This document shows positions 5,615-9,598 of a DNA stretch of 9,598 nt, one piece after another; position 1 is the stretch's first letter, and every line of letters starts with the position of its first letter. Source of the DNA: an uncultured Coriobacteriaceae bacterium (lineage in GTDB: Bacteria > Actinomycetota > Coriobacteriia > Coriobacteriales > Atopobiaceae); NCBI GenBank assembly GCA_902772085.1, contig CACXZL010000060.1, forward strand, positions 1 through 9,598. Direction: 5' to 3'. A model generated the notes under the pieces. That model saw only the letters and a program-made list of their open reading frames with translations. It was not told the DNA's origin and ran no database searches. The position numbers were made by a program, and so were the translations under genes.

Positions 5615-6805
5615 ATGACTACCCTTGGCGTTTCTGTATATCCCGACCTTCGACCCATCGATGAAATATGTGACTACCTTGGGCGGGCGTCTGCCTTTGG
5701 ATATGCGCGCGTGTTTTCCTCGCTCTTCAACGTAGAGGGGACAAACGAAGAAGTGCATGCACTCTTCGGCAGACTCATCGGAGCGGCGCATGAGATGGGA
5801 ATGGAGGTTTCGCTCGACATAAACCCCTCGTGCATGCGACGATACGGCGCAAAGCCAGATGACCTGCGGGTTTTTCAGAATCTCGGTGTGGATATCCTGC
5901 GTATGGATGGTGCATACGACACCAACGAAAACGTACTCATGCTCAAGAATTCCTATGGTATGAAAATCGAATACAACGCCTCGAGCCTCGATCCTGCTTA
6001 TATTACTGAGCTGGAAAGGCAAGGCGCGCCAAGAGAGAGGATTTTGGCCTGTCACAACTTCTATCCCCAACGCTATACCGGGTTTCCCTGGGACAAATTC
6101 CTCGAGGTTAATAAACGCTTGGGCGAAGCAGGCGTACGAATAGGCGCGTTCGTTGCATCACATGCGCCTGAATCACACGGTATATGGGACGCGACGTGTG
6201 GTTTGCCCACCGTAGAGCGGCTACGGGACTTACCTGCTAGTCTGCAGGCACGTTTGCTGGTCGCCGCGGGAACGACCGATGTGTTCTTTGGCAATGCGTA
6301 TGCCACAGATGACGAGCTGGTCGATGTGCGGAATGCGTTATGCCCGGTAGAGCCTCATTACTTGAGCGATGCGCACAGAGCGAGTATCGACGCCTACGCG
6401 TCGTATGCTGGAGGCGAGTTGGATTTGTGCCGGCAGCGTAGAGTGTGCGTGGAACCACTGGACGATTTGACCGAGATAGAGAAAGCCATACTCTTTGAGT
6501 ATTTCCCCCATATAGACATGGGAGATTCATCCGAATGGATCTGGCGCTCTCGGGGACCGAGGACATTGTTTGCACAAGAGACGATTGCGCCTCGACGTTA
6601 CGAGCAGGACTATTTCCAGATTGGCGACATCGTTATGGTCAATGACCTTTATAAGCACTATGCGGGTGAGGTTCAGGTGGTGCGCAGGCCTATACGCAAT
6701 GACGGGACTCGCAACCTTGTGGCTCGCATCAGTTCCGAGGAAATGCTGATGTTTGACGTGATACACGACGGTGACGTAGTTATTTTTGATATTAAACGTA
6801 CCTAA
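5615..6805 (+). CDS. MupG-family (DUF871) protein, predicted 6-phospho-N-acetylmuramidase-like glycosidase
   Basis: 396 residues. Family marks seen: GVSVYPDL (5-12), GYARVFSSLF (29-38), LDIN (67-70), LRMDGAYD (95-102), IEYNASS (118-124), CHNFYPQRYTGF (146-157), GAFVASHA (177-184), GLPTVE (196-201) and GNAYATDDEL (226-235) form the N-terminal TIM barrel; after a less conserved linker (about 240-290), IGDIVMVNDLYKHYAGEVQV (336-355) belongs to the C-terminal cyclophilin-like domain. Known: Staphylococcus aureus MupG, the characterised member, hydrolyses MurNAc-6P-GlcNAc made by PTS uptake into MurNAc-6P and GlcNAc in the cytosol. Many relatives sit by lactose-family PTS genes and have unknown substrates. 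Start: ATG 5615 with GAGGAG four bases upstream; an in-frame start at 5567 would read through the terminator stem. It is somewhat longer than typical members. No MurQ etherase is visible here, so MurNAc as substrate is only a hypothesis. Confidence 0.88.
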   Translation: MTTLGVSVYPDLRPIDEICDYLGRASAFGYARVFSSLFNVEGTNEEVHALFGRLIGAAHEMGMEVSLDINPSCMRRYGAKPDDLRVFQNLGVDILRMDGAYDTNENVLMLKNSYGMKIEYNASSLDPAYITELERQGAPRERILACHNFYPQRYTGFPWDKFLEVNKRLGEAGVRIGAFVASHAPESHGIWDATCGLPTVERLRDLPASLQARLLVAAGTTDVFFGNAYATDDELVDVRNALCPVEPHYLSDAHRASIDAYASYAGGELDLCRQRRVCVEPLDDLTEIEKAILFEYFPHIDMGDSSEWIWRSRGPRTLFAQETIAPRRYEQDYFQIGDIVMVNDLYKHYAGEVQVVRRPIRNDGTRNLVARISSEEMLMFDVIHDGDVVIFDIKRT

Positions 6806-6891
6806 GCATCTGTTATGTAAAGATGTGACATAAGGACGAGGGGACGCATTGGTACTTGTTGTTCGCTCGCCGAATCTAAAAGGAACGGGCA

Positions 6892-6939
6892 TGGTATAAG
6901 GGCAGCGCGTTTGCTATAAAGAGCTTATGTGTGTATACA
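6892..6939 (+). promoter_or_regulatory. Two candidate promoters of manA
   Basis: TGGTATAAG at 6892-6900 is an extended -10 (TG, one base, TATAAG) without a clear -35. TTGCTA (6911-6916), 17 bases, TATACA (6934-6939) is a weaker conventional pair that would start transcripts close to the manA ribosome-binding site. The 154-base gap before manA and the lack of a terminator after the MupG-like gene mean read-through is also possible. Confidence 0.45.
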
Positions 6940-6959
6940 ATGATATGAGGGGAAATACA

Positions 6960-7910
6960 ATGAACGAACTGATTTTTGTGCAGCCGGTGTTTCACGGAAA
7001 GCTCTGGGGTGGCCGGAGACTGGAGACGGATTTCGGCTATGAACTGCCAGAGGGCCCAGTGGGCGAGTGCTGGGCCATCAGCGCGCATCCAAACGGCGAC
7101 TGCCACATAGCGGGCGGACCTTGGGATGGCTATACCCTTTCCCAACTCTGGACCGAGCACCGAGAGCTCTTTGGAAACGTGGAAGGCGACCAGTTCCCCT
7201 TGCTCATCAAGATCTTGGATGCCCAGGATGATTTGTCCATACAGGTTCACCCCGATGATGCGTACGCCTATGAGCACGAAAACGGCTCGCTGGGTAAGCG
7301 TGAGTGCTGGTATATCCTGGACGCACGTGAGGGCGGCGACATCGTGGTGGGCCAGCGTGCGGCAAATCGCGAAGAGTTTGCGCGTATGGTGGATGAGGGC
7401 CGTTGGGATGACCTGCTCAATAGGGTTCCCATTGCAAAAGGCGATTTCTTCCAGATCGATCCCGGTACCGTGCACGCCATCTTGGGCGGTACGCTCGTAC
7501 TCGAGACGCAGCAGTCCTCCGACGTTACCTATCGCGTCTACGATTTCGACCGTCGTCAGCCCGACGGAACGTTGCGCGAGCTGCACATCCAGCAGGCGCA
7601 GGATGTCGTAGATTTTGACGTGAAGGCTCCGGAGTCTGGCAGTGTGACAACGCCCGAGGTAGACGGCGTAACCCATCTGGTCGAGACGCCCAACTACGCG
7701 GTCGATCGCGTGGTGGTGAGGACCGACGCACCCGTGACCATAGCCCAACCTTGGCCGTTCCTCAACGTAAGCGTCGTCGAGGGTTCCGGTACGGTGGAGG
7801 CTGGTGGCAAAACGTTTGACCTGCCCAAGGGAACGCACTTCGTGGCGCCGGTGGAGAGTGGCGATCTTGCGTTTGCAGGCGACATGGAGCTCGTGATTTC
7901 CCACCTGTAG
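6960..7910 (+). CDS. manA: Mannose-6-phosphate isomerase, class I (short form)
   Basis: 316 residues, the length of the short bacterial type. It interconverts mannose-6-phosphate and fructose-6-phosphate in the cytosol, feeding mannose into glycolysis or supplying mannose-6-P for glycan synthesis. Seen: KLWGGRRL (14-21), SIQVHPDD (93-100) with zinc ligands Gln95 and His97, KRECWYIL (113-120) with Glu115, IDPGTVHAI (166-174) with His172, and YRVYDFDR (191-198) with the conserved active-site region. The zinc-ligand set is complete, so the enzyme should be active. Start: ATG 6960 has GAGGGG seven bases upstream; an upstream in-frame ATG at 6927 overlaps the predicted -10 region and adds non-family residues. 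It is in the same orientation as the PTS/MupG genes. Its role there is not obligatory for a MurNAc- or cellobiose-type substrate, so linkage may be loose. Confidence 0.94.
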   Translation: MNELIFVQPVFHGKLWGGRRLETDFGYELPEGPVGECWAISAHPNGDCHIAGGPWDGYTLSQLWTEHRELFGNVEGDQFPLLIKILDAQDDLSIQVHPDDAYAYEHENGSLGKRECWYILDAREGGDIVVGQRAANREEFARMVDEGRWDDLLNRVPIAKGDFFQIDPGTVHAILGGTLVLETQQSSDVTYRVYDFDRRQPDGTLRELHIQQAQDVVDFDVKAPESGSVTTPEVDGVTHLVETPNYAVDRVVVRTDAPVTIAQPWPFLNVSVVEGSGTVEAGGKTFDLPKGTHFVAPVESGDLAFAGDMELVISHL

Positions 7911-7927
7911 CCGCATAGGACAAAAAC

Positions 7928-7993
7928 TTGATGCCCCCGCTTGGTTGGCAGCTAGAAGAAGCTTTCAGCTGCCAAAGCAAGCGGGGGCATCAA
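7928..7993. terminator. 66-bp near-perfect palindrome behind manA (probable terminator)
   Basis: TTGATGCCCCCGCTTG (7928-7943) pairs with 7978-7993 over 16 bp, then TTGGCAGCT (7945-7953) with AGCTGCCAA (7967-7975) over 9 bp, with one versus two unpaired bases between and a 13-base loop. TGTTTAT follows on the + strand; on the minus strand GTTTTTG follows. It is far longer than a normal terminator stem but is placed 17 bases after the manA stop. Confidence 0.7.
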
Positions 7994-8085
7994 TGTTTAT
8001 GCGGTCAACATAGAGTAACTTATATGATATAAAGCGGGTATTTAGCAAACGTCAAATGGGATGATGAAACAATAACATAAATATA

Positions 8086-8121
8086 TTGATAATGCAATTA
8101 AATGAATAAATATGATATAAT
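8086..8121 (+). promoter_or_regulatory. Promoter region of the LuxR-type regulator
   Basis: Very AT-rich. TTGATA (8086-8091) lies 19 bases before TATGAT (8111-8116); a perfect TATAAT overlaps at 8116-8121 with TGCAAT 17 bases upstream. Transcripts would begin near 8123-8128, which rules against a protein start at ATG 8102 and leaves about 55 bases before ATG 8180. Confidence 0.5.
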
Positions 8122-8179
8122 AATCATCGCAACCGTACGATTCTGCCTTGGTTTTATTACAAAGGAGAGTACTGCTGAG

Positions 8180-9232
8180 ATGAGTGGGTGCCATCCGGTG
8201 TCTGAGTTTGTGTCTATGGCACAGAGCGCAGATGACGATATGAGCGAAATGCTTATGCTTGAGCTCGATATCGAGATGGTTTACCAGCGAGGTGAACCTG
8301 CGAAAGCGCTTGAGGCAGCTGGTCGTATGCTTGAGCAAACGGATGACAAGATCGATCGCCTCATGCTGCTCAGTACGCATATGATGGCCTCGATTGCATC
8401 AGCGGATGACCAGGGAGCGCATGGCGATCTGTTGCAACTCTTATCTCTTTGCAAGCGGGTGCTTGAATCAAGCCCGACTGAGCCATTGTTGGGCTTCGCA
8501 TTGTTTTGCGTAGCGCGTATCGAAGCCGTACTTGCTACCGATATCATCGATTATAGGGTGTTGGAGACAAACATTAAGCATATGCACCACACTCTTCGGC
8601 GAGGAATGGGTCCGATACTCGCTCTCTATTACATACGACGTGGTCGCTTCCAAGTTGCGACTGGCATTGCCTATGCCTGCAGGACGATCGTCGAGCCGTG
8701 CGATGAAATAGCAAACATCGACCTCCTCATACTGATGGCGTCGACTCACTTGATTGAGGGTCGCATCGAAGATGCGTGCAACGACCTCATGGAGGCATGG
8801 CGCGCCAGCCTGAAGACTGGCATCGTGATGCCCTTCGTGCAACTTCAGTACCTTCTTCTAGGTCTCCAAAAAAGCGTTGACATCAACATTGACGTGATGA
8901 GCGAGACCTATCGTCGCATTGAGTTTCTTACTCCGAAGTACCGCAAAGGATGGTTCGGCTTGCGCGAACGATGCGGGCTGTCACAGAAGGGCTTTGACCT
9001 TACGCCCTTGGAATGGGACGTGGTAGGCCTTGCGGCACTAGGTTGGTCAAACAAAGAAATCGCGGCACACTTCGCTATTTCCGTAAACACGGTAAAGCAT
9101 CAGCTCACAAGCTCATATCAAAAGCTTGGGATATCAAAGCGGACTGAAATCGCATCCGTGGTTCGTGTGGTGATGGCACAGACTTCGCGAATCAAGCTTG
9201 ACGCAACTGGCAAAGCCGCACATATCTCGTAA
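8180..9232 (+). CDS. LuxR-type HTH transcriptional regulator with helical N-terminal domain
   Basis: 350 residues. Seen: residues about 273-328 (DLTPLEWDVVGLAALGWSNK, then EIAAHFAISVNTVKHQLTSSYQKLGISKRTEI) are a complete LuxR/FixJ DNA-binding domain with the usual recognition helix VNTVKHQLTSSYQKLG. Residues about 20-250 are predicted mostly helical with repeat-like pieces (LDIEMVYQRGEPAKALEAAGRML; YYIRRGRFQVATGIAYACRTI; LMASTHLIEGRIEDACNDLMEAW) resembling TPR-like arrays as in the C-terminal half of MalT/LAL regulators. No receiver, PAS or nucleotide-binding domain and no membrane segment is visible. Start: ATG 8180 is chosen because the promoter covers ATG 8102 and AAAGGAG lies upstream, although 12 bases away, longer than ideal; ATG 8216 is possible. 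It may sense a protein or ligand through the helical region. Targets are unknown; the PTS leader or its own promoter are candidates. Confidence 0.85.
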   Translation: MSGCHPVSEFVSMAQSADDDMSEMLMLELDIEMVYQRGEPAKALEAAGRMLEQTDDKIDRLMLLSTHMMASIASADDQGAHGDLLQLLSLCKRVLESSPTEPLLGFALFCVARIEAVLATDIIDYRVLETNIKHMHHTLRRGMGPILALYYIRRGRFQVATGIAYACRTIVEPCDEIANIDLLILMASTHLIEGRIEDACNDLMEAWRASLKTGIVMPFVQLQYLLLGLQKSVDINIDVMSETYRRIEFLTPKYRKGWFGLRERCGLSQKGFDLTPLEWDVVGLAALGWSNKEIAAHFAISVNTVKHQLTSSYQKLGISKRTEIASVVRVVMAQTSRIKLDATGKAAHIS

Positions 9233-9598
9233 TTTGGTTTTTGTTTTTGGCACATTCCGAAAGTGCAAAGACACGGCTCTTCCAACGCTCATGGCTCGTT
9301 GGCAGCATCCAGTCGGACAGATTCAAACGTGCGCCACTGCTAGCTGGGCTTTTACCGCATGTGTGCCGGATGCGGCGGATACATGAACTGCCTTCTTCCT
9401 CGCCTGTGGCCACGCGTCCCCGTCTTACCCACGGGTTTCGGAACTGAGCGAACAGATTGCCATGCTATATCAATGCATGTCGATGTACAAGGCACCATCT
9501 GAGATGAGAAGGTGCCTACTCTCACTGAAAACAATATCTTATCGTGTAATCAAGAAAATTATCTAGCAAAGTCATCTTTATGTGTGCGATGCGGGAGG
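9233..9598. other. Gene-free 3' region of the window
   Basis: No reading frame here has convincing composition, start signal or recognisable motif; the longest frames are under 75 codons on either strand. It opens with a T-rich tract (9233-9255) and GCAC...GTGC around 9258-9274. A hairpin AGGCACC (9490-9496) / GGTGCCT (9511-9517) has a 14-base loop and no T tract. From about 9520 the sequence turns AT-rich, as expected of a promoter region for a gene beyond the window. Confidence 0.5.
9592..9598 (+). promoter_or_regulatory. Shine-Dalgarno-like sequence at the window edge
   Basis: CGGGAGG are the last bases of the window, preceded by AT-rich promoter-like DNA. A + strand gene probably starts within about 5-12 bases beyond the edge. 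Confidence 0.4.

Noticed and set aside
5062..5658. 198-codon minus-strand frame over EIIA and its flanks
   Set aside because: It crosses the terminator stem at 5570-5601 and is antisense to EIIA, which has intact active-site His77 and Asp80.
6876..7916. 346-codon open frame on the minus strand covering manA
   Set aside because: It is the antisense of manA, which has complete zinc-ligand motifs and a good ribosome-binding site. The antisense translation has no recognisable motif and arises from the codon bias of manA.
8102..8179. N-terminal extension of the LuxR-type regulator to ATG 8102
   Set aside because: No ribosome-binding site precedes 8102 and the first codons overlap a consensus -10 TATAAT at 8116-8121. 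ATG 8180 has AAAGGAG upstream.
9192..9534. Several frames of about 60-73 codons on both strands at the 3' end
   Set aside because: None has a start signal, conserved motif or consistent codon pattern, and they overlap each other and the end of the regulator gene.
1..9598. tRNA genes, CRISPR arrays, insertion sequences or phage genes
   Set aside because: I looked for T-loop GTTCGA-type motifs, regularly spaced repeats, transposase motifs and terminal inverted repeats flanking a frame and found none. The repeats seen are intergenic and terminator-like.

Overview
The window looks like chromosomal DNA of a mid-GC Gram-positive-type bacterium, most likely an actinobacterium of the class Coriobacteriia (Atopobiaceae/Coriobacteriaceae-like). 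The support is a FolP-FolK fusion with an atypical DHPS insert, a type III pantothenate kinase, lactose/cellobiose-family PTS proteins, a MupG/DUF871 protein, a Firmicutes-type short ManA and a LuxR-type regulator without a receiver domain. The taxonomic call is inference. I see no phage, insertion sequence, CRISPR array, rRNA or tRNA.

Layout. (1) 1-256: C-terminal end of a sirtuin (Sir2) NAD-dependent deacylase, + strand. (2) 257-510: a gap with a weak hairpin, a short coding-like fragment and a good sigma70-type promoter. (3) 511-1932: one polypeptide joining dihydropteroate synthase (FolP) to HPPK (FolK), two consecutive steps of folate synthesis run in reverse order along the chain. (4) 1933-2167: a repeat-rich intergenic block with a terminator for folPK. 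(5) 2168-2950: coaX, type III pantothenate kinase, on the minus strand and convergent with folPK. (6) 2951-3368: divergent intergenic region with the coaX promoter and a long leader upstream of the PTS genes that carries several dyads and direct repeats. (7) 3369-5541: PTS EIIB, EIIC and EIIA as separate genes. (8) 5570-5601: a strong intrinsic terminator, followed four bases after the end of its stem by the ribosome-binding region of (9) 5615-6805, a MupG-family (DUF871) predicted 6-phospho-glycosidase. (10) 6960-7910: manA, with its own promoter candidates and a 66-bp palindrome behind it. (11) 8180-9232: a regulator with a helical N-terminal region and a LuxR HTH at the C-terminus. (12) 9233-9598: no convincing gene; the window ends in a Shine-Dalgarno-like GGGAGG.

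The most coherent functional unit is 3369-6805. EIIA and EIIB pass phosphate from HPr to a glycoside moved inward by EIIC, and the MupG-like enzyme would then cut the resulting 6-phospho-glycoside. The characterised MupG acts on MurNAc-6P-GlcNAc imported by a glucose-family MurP transporter. A lactose-family PTS paired with a MupG-like protein is therefore a less described combination whose substrate cannot be read from sequence. The terminator between EIIA and the glycosidase gene suggests more transporter than enzyme, or regulated read-through. ManA (mannose-6-P/fructose-6-P) and the LuxR-type protein may belong to the same sugar-use neighbourhood, but each has separate promoter signals.
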